Positions 35,683 through 43,680 of a stretch of 43,768 nt of DNA are shown piece by piece. A program made the position numbers and the translations under genes. Within the stretch, counting starts at the first letter, position 1, and every line of letters starts with the position of its first letter. The notes below the pieces were generated by a model. The model made no database searches and had not been told where the DNA came from. It saw only the letters and a list, made by a program, of their open reading frames with translations. This stretch comes from Poseidonocella sp. HB161398 (GTDB taxonomy: Bacteria > Pseudomonadota > Alphaproteobacteria > Rhodobacterales > Rhodobacteraceae): NCBI RefSeq assembly GCF_005870025.1, contig NZ_VATA01000052.1, positions 1 to 43,768 of the forward strand, in the 5' to 3' direction.

Positions 35683-38498
35683 AGCCCCATCTCCTGCCGC
35701 CAGTGCCTGTACATCGCCCGGATCGCCGCCTCGGAGATCAGGGTGTTCGAGGTGCCCGCGGGCACTTTCGGGTCGAGCGCCACCAGATGCTCGCCGCCGG
35801 TCGAGTTCAGCATCCCGTCCTGCACGAACTTGATCGCCTCGTTGTCCTCGAGCCCGAGGAAGCCCGCCGGCCCCATCAGGTTGCCCTGGCGCAGCCGGTG
35901 GCGGGTCATCTCCTCGTCATCGTCCTCGTAGCCGAACATGGTCCAGACCATGGTGAACTCGTTCGGCCCGTTCGGCACGATCTGGCGCACGCCCAGCGTA
36001 TTCATCTCGCGCTGGACGATCAGACCGGGCCAGACCACCTGCATGGTCACCGACCAGGGGCTGTCGAATTCCTCGACGAACTCCATCAGCCGCGGATCCT
36101 CCAGCACCATGCCGTCGCGATAGGCGCGCATCTCGGCCTTGTTCTCGGCCGAGACCGTGGCGCCGTCGCTTTTCGCCGAGGCCATGGTCGAGTGGCGCCC
36201 CCTGGGATCGACGATCATCGCCGACTTGTTGCCCGCCACCAGCAGCCCGAAGGTCACCAGGAAGGTATGCAGCAGCGTCGCGTGATAGGGATCCTTCAGG
36301 TTCTCGGGATAGAGTTTCCAGTTGCCCATCAGCGTGTGGCGGTAGTGCCCCAGAACCCTCAGCTTGCGCCCCGGGAAGACCGTGTCGAAATCGGCCAGCA
36401 TCTCGGCGCCCATGTAGTCCTCGAAGCTCTCCACCTCTTCCGAGAAGGAGGCGAAGACCGCGCCGTTCCTCTGGGTGACCTTCAGTTTGCGCACGCCGTG
36501 GTTCGCGGGATCGAAATCCGGGCCCATGCCGCCCTCGCCATTGACGCCGCGGCGGAAGGGGACGCCCGAGAGGTTGCCCTTCAGGTCGTAGCTCCACTGG
36601 TGGTAGGGGCAGACGAATTCCTCGGCATTGCCGCGCAGCTCGCGGCAGAACTCGGCGGCGCGGTGCGAGCAGCGGTTCTCGACGACATTGATGCCGCCGT
36701 CATGGTCGCGGACCATCACCACCGGGGTCGGGCCGACATTGGTGCGGATGTAGTCGCCCGGCTCCGGCACTTCGGCGGCCAGGCCGACATAGTTCCAAGT
36801 GGGGCCGTGGAAGATCCGCTCGATCTCGCGGTCGTAGATCTCGCGGCTGGTATAGACCCAGTCCGGCACGCGGTCTAGACCGGAGGCCGGCCAGGTGAAC
36901 CGCTTCTCGATGGGCAGCATCTTCATGTCGTCTTCCTCGATCAGGGAAAGGTCGGTGTCGGGATCGGCCAGCCGCGCCGGGTCGACCGGCTGTCCGGAGG
37001 CGATCAGGCGGCGGCCGAGGCGCAGGAGCTCCGGGTCGCCGAACTCGATGCAGGCGGTCACGCGGGACGCGGCATCGAGGCAGTAGAAGGCGGGGGCGTC
37101 GCCGTCGCGGCGCACCGTCGGCAGGTCCGGCGCCGGCAGGCCGGCGATCTGCAGCGTGCCGCCGAAGAGGTCGGACCAGAACCACGGGGTCTCGGGCGCG
37201 GGCAGCGGCGTGCCGGCAATGGCGCAGGCGGCGCGCAGGGCCGAGGCGCGGGCATTCTGCCAGCTCTCCATCCGCGTTTCCGCCCCGCTGATCTCGTCGC
37301 GGGCCACTGCCACGTCGCCGATGGCGTAGATTGCCGGATCGGAGGTGGCGCCGCGGGCATTCACGAGGATGCCGCCTGCCGTAGCGGTCTCCAGCCCGGC
37401 CGCCCGGCCGAGCGCATCGCCCGGCACGGCGCCCGCGCCGATGACGATGCAGTCGGCAGCGACCAGGCGGCCATCGGCCAGCGCGACGCCCTCGGGCGAG
37501 ACCCCCGCGACCGCCGCCCCGAGATGCAGCGCCACGCCGTTCTCTCCGGCCACCCAGGCGAGCAGCTCGGCCGGGCCCTCGGGCAGGAGCCGCTTCAGGA
37601 GCCGGTCCTGCGCCTCGATCACCGCGACGTCGCGGCCGAGCGCGCGGGCGGCCGAGGCGATCTCCAGCCCGATGAAGCCGCCGCCGATCACCGCCACGCG
37701 CGACGCGGCGCGCAGCGCCGGACCCAGCCGCTGGGCATCGCCGGCATCGCGCAGGGAGTGCAGCGTCACCGTCTCCGCCCCCGGCAGGGCCAACCGCCGC
37801 GCCTCCGCCCCGGTGGCGAGGATCAGGATGTCGTAGCCTAGCGCCGTGCCGTCCTCCAGCGCGACCTGCCGGGCCGCCCGGTCGATCGCCGTCGCCCGCA
37901 GGCCGAGCCGCAGCACCGTCCCCAGCCGCTCCGCCTCGCCCGGCTCGAAGACCTCTGCCTCGGCCAGCGTCGTCCGGCCGAGAAGCAGGTCCTTCGACAG
38001 GGGCGGCCGCTCATAGGGGGCATGCGCCTCGGCGCCGACCAGCGTGACGGGTCCGGCGAACCCCTCCGCCCGCAGCGCCCGGGCCGCCTCGGCCCCCGCC
38101 TGCCCGCCGCCGAGGATGACGACCCGCCGCGGGTCCGGGCCCTGTCCCGCCCCGGCGAAGGCCGGGGCCTCCGCCTCGGCGCCCGCGCGCGGCTCGGTGT
38201 CGATCCAGACGGTGCCGTCCTCGACCTTGACCGCGTAGGTCGCCAGGTCCTTCGTCACAGGTGCGCCCTGCGCCTTGCCGGTGCGGATGTCGAACAGCCC
38301 CTGATGCAGCGGGCACTCGACGCAGCCGCCCTCGACATGCCCTTCGGTCAGCAGCGCGAAGGCATGGGTGCAGATATTGGCCGTGGCGAAGATCTCGCCC
38401 TCGAGCGCGAAGAGCGCCAGGCGCAGCCCGTCCGCCTCGACCGCGACGGCGCCCTTCTCGCGGACCTCCGCCGCCGGAATGCTCGGATGCCAGCTCAT
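35679..38498 (-). CDS. Fused Rieske ferredoxin - FAD reductase - Rieske oxygenase alpha subunit
   Basis: One uninterrupted 939-codon frame holding three components that are normally two or three proteins. Residues 1-104 are a Rieske ferredoxin (C43-H45, C62-H65). Residues 124-510 are an FAD/NADH ferredoxin reductase with GGGQAG (130-135), VIGGGFIGLEIASAA and YAIGDVAV. Residues 525-939 are a complete oxygenase alpha subunit. It has Rieske cluster C610/H612 and C630/H633 (CSH...CPYH) and iron-site motif NLKDPYHATLLH (D736, H739, H744), nearest in pattern to anthranilate/salicylate hydroxylases. It would transfer NADH electrons to a mononuclear iron and hydroxylate an aromatic acid. At the alpha junction ATGAAGATG has GAGGA seven bases upstream, so free alpha may also be made by internal initiation at 36926. 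The beta subunit is the next gene (ATGA overlap). Confidence 0.9.
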   Translation of the reverse strand: MSWHPSIPAAEVREKGAVAVEADGLRLALFALEGEIFATANICTHAFALLTEGHVEGGCVECPLHQGLFDIRTGKAQGAPVTKDLATYAVKVEDGTVWIDTEPRAGAEAEAPAFAGAGQGPDPRRVVILGGGQAGAEAARALRAEGFAGPVTLVGAEAHAPYERPPLSKDLLLGRTTLAEAEVFEPGEAERLGTVLRLGLRATAIDRAARQVALEDGTALGYDILILATGAEARRLALPGAETVTLHSLRDAGDAQRLGPALRAASRVAVIGGGFIGLEIASAARALGRDVAVIEAQDRLLKRLLPEGPAELLAWVAGENGVALHLGAAVAGVSPEGVALADGRLVAADCIVIGAGAVPGDALGRAAGLETATAGGILVNARGATSDPAIYAIGDVAVARDEISGAETRMESWQNARASALRAACAIAGTPLPAPETPWFWSDLFGGTLQIAGLPAPDLPTVRRDGDAPAFYCLDAASRVTACIEFGDPELLRLGRRLIASGQPVDPARLADPDTDLSLIEEDDMKMLPIEKRFTWPASGLDRVPDWVYTSREIYDREIERIFHGPTWNYVGLAAEVPEPGDYIRTNVGPTPVVMVRDHDGGINVVENRCSHRAAEFCRELRGNAEEFVCPYHQWSYDLKGNLSGVPFRRGVNGEGGMGPDFDPANHGVRKLKVTQRNGAVFASFSEEVESFEDYMGAEMLADFDTVFPGRKLRVLGHYRHTLMGNWKLYPENLKDPYHATLLHTFLVTFGLLVAGNKSAMIVDPRGRHSTMASAKSDGATVSAENKAEMRAYRDGMVLEDPRLMEFVEEFDSPWSVTMQVVWPGLIVQREMNTLGVRQIVPNGPNEFTMVWTMFGYEDDDEEMTRHRLRQGNLMGPAGFLGLEDNEAIKFVQDGMLNSTGGEHLVALDPKVPAGTSNTLISEAAIRAMYRHWRQEMGL
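36924..36938 (-). promoter_or_regulatory. Internal ribosome binding site and start at the alpha-subunit junction
   Basis: Within the fused frame, GAGGA followed by AGACGAC precedes ATG (36924-36926), whose product MKMLPIEKRF is exactly where a free alpha subunit would begin. It looks like the original intergenic junction of two genes whose stop codon has been lost, and it could still direct synthesis of a separate 415-residue alpha chain. Confidence 0.55.
38145..38172. repeat. REP-like palindrome, copy 3, inside a coding sequence
   Basis: Arms GCCCCGGC / GCCGGGGC with a four-base centre. The flanks TCCCG before and CTCC after match the reverse complement of copy 1 (4918-4946). It encodes about residues 110-118 of the fused oxygenase, the Ala/Gly-rich linker (EAPAFAGAGQG) between the Rieske ferredoxin and the FAD domain. 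Confidence 0.55.
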
Positions 38499-39469
38499 GC
38501 CGCCTCCGCCAGCAGCGGCAGCCCCAGCAGCTTCGCGGCATTGTCATGGCAGACCATCGCCCGGGTCGCCGCGTCGAGCGGCGCGGTCTCGATGAACTCC
38601 GCCGCCGCGGCCGTATCCTCGTAGGGGTAGTCGATCGAGAACATCACCCCCTCGGGCCCCATCTCGCCGAGCGCGCCCATCAGCGCGGCATGCGAGCAGA
38701 CGCCGGTCGTGGTGACGAGGATGTTGCGGGTGAAGTACTGCGAGGGCCTCAGCTCCAGCTCCACCCCCATCGGATAGGCGGCGAAGCGCGAGTCGAAGCG
38801 CCAGCGCAGATAGGGCAGCGCCTCGCCCATATGGCCCAGCACCAGCTTCGCGCCGGGGAAGCGGTCGAAGACGCCGGAGAACAGCAGCCGCAGCGCATGG
38901 CTGCCGGTATCGACCCCCCAGCCCCAGGTCGCGCCGGTCAGCACCGGCATGTCGGCGAAGACCGGCGGGTGGGCGCGGGCATTCGAGGGATGCAGGTAGA
39001 AAGGCACGTCGAGGGCCTCGAGCTCCGCCCAGAAGACGTCGTATTCCGGCGCGTCGAAATAGGTGCCGTGGACCGGGCTGTTGACGAGGCAGCCGAGGAA
39101 ACCCAGCTCCGTCACCGCGCGGCGCAGCTCGGCCGCGGCGGCGTCGGGATCGTGCATCGGCAGCGCCGCCAGCCCCGAGAGCCGGTCAGGAAGCGGCGCG
39201 ATCTTCTCCGCCAGGAAGTCGTTGGCGCCCTTCGCCGCGGCGATGGCAGTCTCGGGCGGCTCGCCCTGAGGTCCCGGCCCGGTCAGCGACAGGACCGAGC
39301 GGGTGATGCCGTAGCGGTCCATCAGCTCGATCCGCTCGCCGTCGAAATCGCCCAGCCGACGCGTCAGCGCTGCGGCCTCCGCCCCGGGGATGAGCTTCAG
39401 GAAGGCGGCGGAGTGCTTTTCGAAGCCCGGCGCCATGAAATGCTCTTCGAAGGTGATCTTGGGTGTCAT
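38495..39469 (-). CDS. Amidohydrolase-2 family decarboxylase, gamma-resorcylate decarboxylase-like
   Basis: A 324-residue enzyme of the ACMSD-type amidohydrolase superfamily. The N-terminus ITFEEHF puts E8 and H10 at the same numbers as the metal ligands of gamma-resorcylate (2,6-dihydroxybenzoate) decarboxylase. H160 (PFYLHPSNARAH), H213 (LGHMGEALPY) and D280 (FSIDYPYED) complete the site. Such enzymes remove CO2 from hydroxylated benzoates without oxidation. The start at 39469 has AGGAGGG three bases upstream. Its stop overlaps the start of the fused oxygenase (ATGA), implying consecutive steps, for example hydroxylation then decarboxylation, or decarboxylation of the imported acid. The exact substrate is not readable from sequence. 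Confidence 0.88.
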   Translation of the reverse strand: MTPKITFEEHFMAPGFEKHSAAFLKLIPGAEAAALTRRLGDFDGERIELMDRYGITRSVLSLTGPGPQGEPPETAIAAAKGANDFLAEKIAPLPDRLSGLAALPMHDPDAAAAELRRAVTELGFLGCLVNSPVHGTYFDAPEYDVFWAELEALDVPFYLHPSNARAHPPVFADMPVLTGATWGWGVDTGSHALRLLFSGVFDRFPGAKLVLGHMGEALPYLRWRFDSRFAAYPMGVELELRPSQYFTRNILVTTTGVCSHAALMGALGEMGPEGVMFSIDYPYEDTAAAAEFIETAPLDAATRAMVCHDNAAKLLGLPLLAEAA

Positions 39470-39562
39470 GGACCCTCCTGTCTTGTCGTGCCGCGGCCCG
39501 CGGGCCGGGAATTTCTGCAGTGTGCTTCGTTTCAGGCCGGACCCCTGCCCGGCCATGGGTGT

Positions 39563-40846
39563 TCAGAGGAGCAGCGCCGGCGCCAGCGTCGCGATCCCGG
39601 GCACGTAGGTGACCAGAAGGAGCACCAGCAGGTTGACCAGGATGAAGGGCCAGATCCCCGCGATGATCTCGGTCACCGGCGTCTGCAGCGTCGAGGACGC
39701 GACGAAGAGGTCCAGCCCGAAGGGCGGCGTCACCATGCCGAGCGTGACATTGACCGCGACGATCATGCCGAAATGCACCGGGTCGATTCCGAGGCTCGCC
39801 GCCACCGGATAGAGCGCGGGCACCAGGATCAGCTGGATCGAGTTCGGATCGACGAACATGCCCGCGACGATGAAGGCGATATTGGCGATCATCAGGAAGA
39901 CGACCGGCCCGGCATGGATCTGGTCGAGCCCGGCGATCAGCAGCGCGGGAAGCTGCGCCATGGTGATGAAATAGGAAAGCACCGTGCCGAGCGCGAGCAG
40001 GAGGAAGATCACCGCATTCTGCACGGCGGTCTTCTCGGCGATGGCGACGAGCCCCTTCAGGTCGAGGCTGCGATAGACCCCCATTTCGACGGCGATGGCA
40101 TAGACCACGCTGACCACGGCGGCCTCGGTGGCGGTGAAGAGCCCGCTATAGATGCCGCCCATGATGACCACCGGCAGGCCGAGCGCCCAGCCCGCGCGGC
40201 GGAAGGCGGCGGCGATCTCGGCCAGGCTGGCGCGCGGATCGCCGGTGACCCCGGTGCGGCGCGCCTCGATCGCGGTCAGGATGGCGAAGGCCAGCCCCAG
40301 CACCAGGCCGACGGAAAGCCCGGCCGCGAAGAGCGCGGTGATCGAGGTGCCGGTGATCCAGCCATAGACGATCAGCGTGATCGAGGGCGGGATCAAGAGC
40401 GCCGTCTCCGCCGAGGAGACGATCAGCCCCAGCGAGAAGCGGTCGCGGAACCGCGCGCGGCGCAGCTCCGGATAGAGGATGTGCCCCATCGCGGCGACCG
40501 TGGCGGGCGCCGAGCCCGAGACCGCGCCGAAGCCCATCGCGCCGCCGATCGTGGTATAGCCGATGCCGCCCCGCGCATGGCCGACCAGCGCGCGCACCAG
40601 ACCGGTCAGCCGCCCGGCGATCTGGCCATGGCCCATCAGCTCGGCCGCGAAAAGGAAGAACGGGATCGCCAGCAGCAGCGACTGGTTGATGCCGCCCGCC
40701 ATCTTCTGCGCGATCACCATGTCGGGGATGCGCGCGAAGAACCCGGCCTTGACCGCCAGCGCGGGCAGGCCCAGCACCATCAGCATCTCGAACCCCGCCA
40801 CGAGGAGGAGCGCCGCGCCAAGCGCGATTGCGAGCCCGAGGATCAT
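39563..40846 (-). CDS. TRAP transporter large permease subunit (DctM type)
   Basis: A 427-residue polytopic membrane protein, the channel subunit of the second TRAP importer in the window. Hallmarks are NQSLLLAIPFFLFAAELMGHG, GFGAVSGSAPATVAAMG, SSAETALLIPPSITLIVYGWITGTS and the C-terminal NVTLGMVTPPFGLDLFV. Its start overlaps the stop of the small subunit by four bases. A gap of 93 bases separates it from the decarboxylase gene downstream. From its neighbours it probably imports an aromatic acid used by the decarboxylase and Rieske oxygenase (inference). Confidence 0.93.
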   Translation of the reverse strand: MILGLAIALGAALLLVAGFEMLMVLGLPALAVKAGFFARIPDMVIAQKMAGGINQSLLLAIPFFLFAAELMGHGQIAGRLTGLVRALVGHARGGIGYTTIGGAMGFGAVSGSAPATVAAMGHILYPELRRARFRDRFSLGLIVSSAETALLIPPSITLIVYGWITGTSITALFAAGLSVGLVLGLAFAILTAIEARRTGVTGDPRASLAEIAAAFRRAGWALGLPVVIMGGIYSGLFTATEAAVVSVVYAIAVEMGVYRSLDLKGLVAIAEKTAVQNAVIFLLLALGTVLSYFITMAQLPALLIAGLDQIHAGPVVFLMIANIAFIVAGMFVDPNSIQLILVPALYPVAASLGIDPVHFGMIVAVNVTLGMVTPPFGLDLFVASSTLQTPVTEIIAGIWPFILVNLLVLLLVTYVPGIATLAPALLL

Positions 40847-41346
40847 TCCGCCGCCTCCCGTGCCGCGCCGTGGCGGTCGATTGCGCCGAAGAGGCTGGCG
40901 CCGTAGCGCAGCGCCAGCAGCAGGAAGCCCGCGCAGGGCGCCACGTAGATCCAGCCCGCCGCCAGGCCCAGCGTCGCGCTCGCCTGGCCGGAGGCGAAGA
41001 CGAAGGCCGCCATCTCGCGCGACAGCCAGGCCATCCAGAGCGAGAACGCGAGCCCCGCCAGGTCGATGATCCGCGTCAGCGGCAGTCCGGTCCGCGCCAT
41101 GATCCCCGCCCGCCAGCTGTCGACCGCCACCTGCTTGCCGCGCTCGAGCGCGAGGCCCGCGGCGAGGAAGACCAGGTAGAGGTTCATCAGCCGGACCACC
41201 TCGTCGATCCACTGGAAGGACGAGGCCGCCGCGCCGCCGAAGAGCCGGATGCCGACATTGAAGGCGAAGAGCGCCGTCATGCCGAGGAGAAGCGCGACGA
41301 GGATGCCGCGCTCGGCCAGGCGGATGAGGGAAAGGAGGGTCTGCAT
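40843..41346 (-). CDS. TRAP transporter small membrane subunit (DctQ type)
   Basis: A 167-residue inner-membrane protein with four hydrophobic segments and the DctQ motif FNVGIRLFGGAAASSFQWIDEVVRLMNLYLVFLAAGLALERGKQVAVD. It lies between the binding protein (13 bases upstream) and the large permease (four-base overlap), the usual P-Q-M order. Confidence 0.9.
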   Translation of the reverse strand: MQTLLSLIRLAERGILVALLLGMTALFAFNVGIRLFGGAAASSFQWIDEVVRLMNLYLVFLAAGLALERGKQVAVDSWRAGIMARTGLPLTRIIDLAGLAFSLWMAWLSREMAAFVFASGQASATLGLAAGWIYVAPCAGFLLLALRYGASLFGAIDRHGAAREAAE

Positions 41347-41359
41347 GGCGCGGAAGGTC

Positions 41360-42385
41360 TCAGTTCACGGCCGCGGCGCGGGCCGCCTCGTAGGCGTCGA
41401 AGAGCGCTGCGCCCTCCTCGCCCGAACGCGCCAGGAACGCGTCGCGGGCCGCCGGGAACATCGCGGCGCGCAGCCCCTCGAGCACCTCCGCGGAGGGCTC
41501 CGTCACCTCGACCCCGGCAGCGCGGATCGCCTCGAGCGAGGTCTCCGCGGCCGCGGCCTTGTGGGCGATCATCTCCGGGATCAGCTCCTGGAAGGAGGAG
41601 GTGATCGCCTCGCGCCATTCGGGCTTCAGCCCCTCCCAGACGGCGGGATTGAAGAGCAGGACATTCTCGATCGCGCCGTGGTTCGTCAGCGACAGATGGC
41701 TCTGCACCTCGTAGAATTTCATGTTGTAGATCGTGTCGAGCGGGTTCTCCTCGCCATCGACCACGCCGGTCTGCAGCGCGGTGTAGAGCTCGCCGAAGGG
41801 GATCGGGACGGCGGTCACGCCGATCGCCTTGAGCGCGGCGACGAGCACGGCGGAATCCATCACCCGGAAGGTCTGGCCGGAGAAATCGGCGACCGAGGCG
41901 ATCGGCTGCTCGGAGGTGAACTGCTTGGTGCCGTTCGGATAGAGCCCGATGCAGGTCACGCCGCGGCTGTTGAAGCTCTCGCAGAAGGCATCGCCGAAGC
42001 CGCCGTCGCGGATTGCCTGGGCGGCCGCGGGATCGGAGGGATAGAGGAAGGGGATGTCCATGATCGAGGCGAGCGGGTTGAACCCGCCCATGAAGGCGAC
42101 CGGCCCGGCGGTGGCGTCGAGCGCGCCGAACTGCACGGCCTCGGTCATCTCGCGCTGGCTGCCGAGCTGGCTCTGCGGGAAGATCTGCAGCTCCAGCGCG
42201 CCGCCGGTCTTTTCGGCGACCTTCTCGGCGAGGGATTGCAGGAGCACATGGGTGGTGGAGGCGGGCGCCTCGACATGGCCGATGCGCAGGCTCAGCTCCT
42301 GCGCGGCGGCGGCCAGCGGCAGGGCGGCGAGAAGCAGCGCCGCGCCCAGCGGGCGGAAGGCGGCTTTGGAGAAGATGGCGGACAT
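41360..42385 (-). CDS. TRAP transporter substrate-binding protein (DctP type)
   Basis: A 341-residue periplasmic receptor with signal peptide ending AAAAQELSL (about residue 29). DctP features are LRIGHVEAPASTTHVLLQSLAEKV, the conserved Arg in FSGQTFRVMDS that binds a ligand carboxylate, and LQTGVVDGEENPLDTIYNMKFYEV. AGGAG lies seven bases before the ATG at 42385. It opens the P-Q-M set upstream of the decarboxylase and oxygenase genes. It is not close in sequence to the quinate-module receptor, so the two TRAP systems likely take up different acids. Confidence 0.92.
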   Translation of the reverse strand: MSAIFSKAAFRPLGAALLLAALPLAAAAQELSLRIGHVEAPASTTHVLLQSLAEKVAEKTGGALELQIFPQSQLGSQREMTEAVQFGALDATAGPVAFMGGFNPLASIMDIPFLYPSDPAAAQAIRDGGFGDAFCESFNSRGVTCIGLYPNGTKQFTSEQPIASVADFSGQTFRVMDSAVLVAALKAIGVTAVPIPFGELYTALQTGVVDGEENPLDTIYNMKFYEVQSHLSLTNHGAIENVLLFNPAVWEGLKPEWREAITSSFQELIPEMIAHKAAAAETSLEAIRAAGVEVTEPSAEVLEGLRAAMFPAARDAFLARSGEEGAALFDAYEAARAAAVN

Positions 42386-42429
42386 GGGAAAGCTCCTGTC
42401 GGCTGTGGCAGGCGGGACGGATCCGGGCC

Positions 42430-42459
42430 CGCCCGCCCCCGGCCTTCCGGGGACGGGCG
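42430..42459 (-). terminator. Hairpin between the LivJ-like and DctP genes
   Basis: Near-perfect 13-bp arms (one mismatch) CGCCCGTCCCCGG / CCGGGGGCGGGCG on the minus strand, with a four-base loop, starting nine bases after the LivJ-like stop codon. There is no T-run. It probably protects the upstream message or attenuates read-through into the TRAP genes. Confidence 0.45.
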
Positions 42460-42468
42460 GCGCGGGGA

Positions 42469-43680
42469 TCATTCGAAGGCGGAGGCGGGGTAGAACTTCT
42501 CGTCGGCCCAGGCGCCGTCCACGGCCTTCTTGACCATGTAGGCCCCGGCCGGCGTGCCGCTCTCGTCGAGGGTCAGCGGCCCGGAGGCGCCCTCGTAGTC
42601 GATGTCCTTGCCCTCGGCGAGCGCGGCCTTGGCCTCGGCGAAGGTGGTGACCTTCTCGCCGCCCTCGGAGATGTCGCGGATCACCGCATTGAGCGCCTCG
42701 CCGGTGCAGGCCTCCGCGGCCTCGAGCCCGATCGCCGAGAGCATTGCCATGTCGTAGGAATTCGCCGCGAAGGGCCCCGGCGCCTTGCCGGTCTTCTCCT
42801 GGGTCAGCGCGGCGAAGGCCTTGAACTCGGGCAGCGTGCTGTCGGCCTCGGCCAGCTCGACATAGGCGCGGCCGTTGAGGATGCGCGGATCTACCGCCTC
42901 GAAGACCTCGGGCACCGCCAGGTCGGCAGTCAGCAGCCATTCGCCCTCGAAGCCACCGGCCGCGGCCTCCTTCATCACCGTGACGCCGGATTCCTGCCCG
43001 CCGGCCAGGTAGATGGCGTCCGGATTGTGCGCCAGCACCGAGATCAGCTCGGCCTGGTAGGAGGGCTGGCCGGGATTGTAGACGATCATGTCGGTCAGCT
43101 CGATCCCGGCATCGGCCAGCGCATCGCGCGCGACCTGCGCCGGCGAAATGGTCGATTCCTCGTTCTGGATCAGGAAGGCCACCGACTTGTAGCCCTTCTC
43201 CGACAGCCACAGCCCGGAGGCCGCGCCGTCGCCCAGATCCGAGGAGACCGTGCGGTAGACATAGTCGCCGCCGATCTCGTTGAGGGTGATCGTGCCGGCA
43301 TAGGGCGACATCATCACGGTCTTCTTGCGCTTGGCCAGGTCGACCAGCGCCACCATTTCGCCCGAGGCCGGGCCGAGGATCGCCACGGCGCCCTCGGTGT
43401 CGATCATCTTGTTGGCCTCGCGGATCGCCTGTTCGGCCGAGCCGCCGGTATCGGCCACGACGGTGCGCAGCGGGCCGCACTTGGTGCCGCCCGCGGCGTT
43501 GATCTCGTCGACGCCGAGCTGCACCGCATCGGCGACGATCTGGCCGAATTCGCCCAGTTCGCCGGTCAGCGGCACGAGGATGCCGAGGGTTGCGCCAGTC
43601 TCTTGCGCCAGAGCGGGCTGGAACGCGCTCAGCGCGGTGGTCAGGGCCGCAGCCGCGGCCGCGGATCGTGCAAGGGTCAT
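42469..43680 (-). CDS. LivJ/UrtA-like ABC-type substrate-binding protein
   Basis: A 403-residue periplasmic receptor of the Peripla_BP_6 (branched-chain amino acid/amide) family, with signal peptide ending QPALAQETG (about residue 26). Family segments are LGILVPLTGELGEFGQIVADAVQLGVDEINAAGG, NKMIDTEGAVAILGPASGEMVA and FAANSYDMAMLSAIGLEAA. Many members in aromatic gene clusters bind aromatic acids instead of amino acids. No ABC permease or ATPase gene for it is in the window; the genes downstream are TRAP-type. AGGAAG lies seven bases upstream of the ATG. The remaining 88 bases at the window edge hold no further gene. Confidence 0.9.
   Translation of the reverse strand: MTLARSAAAAAALTTALSAFQPALAQETGATLGILVPLTGELGEFGQIVADAVQLGVDEINAAGGTKCGPLRTVVADTGGSAEQAIREANKMIDTEGAVAILGPASGEMVALVDLAKRKKTVMMSPYAGTITLNEIGGDYVYRTVSSDLGDGAASGLWLSEKGYKSVAFLIQNEESTISPAQVARDALADAGIELTDMIVYNPGQPSYQAELISVLAHNPDAIYLAGGQESGVTVMKEAAAGGFEGEWLLTADLAVPEVFEAVDPRILNGRAYVELAEADSTLPEFKAFAALTQEKTGKAPGPFAANSYDMAMLSAIGLEAAEACTGEALNAVIRDISEGGEKVTTFAEAKAALAEGKDIDYEGASGPLTLDESGTPAGAYMVKKAVDGAWADEKFYPASAFE

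Noticed and set aside
38261-40906. 881-codon plus-strand frame opposite the decarboxylase and TRAP genes
   Set aside because: Composition is typical of an antisense shadow (Arg, Gly, Asp, His repeats); the minus-strand genes here have clear families and overlapping starts.
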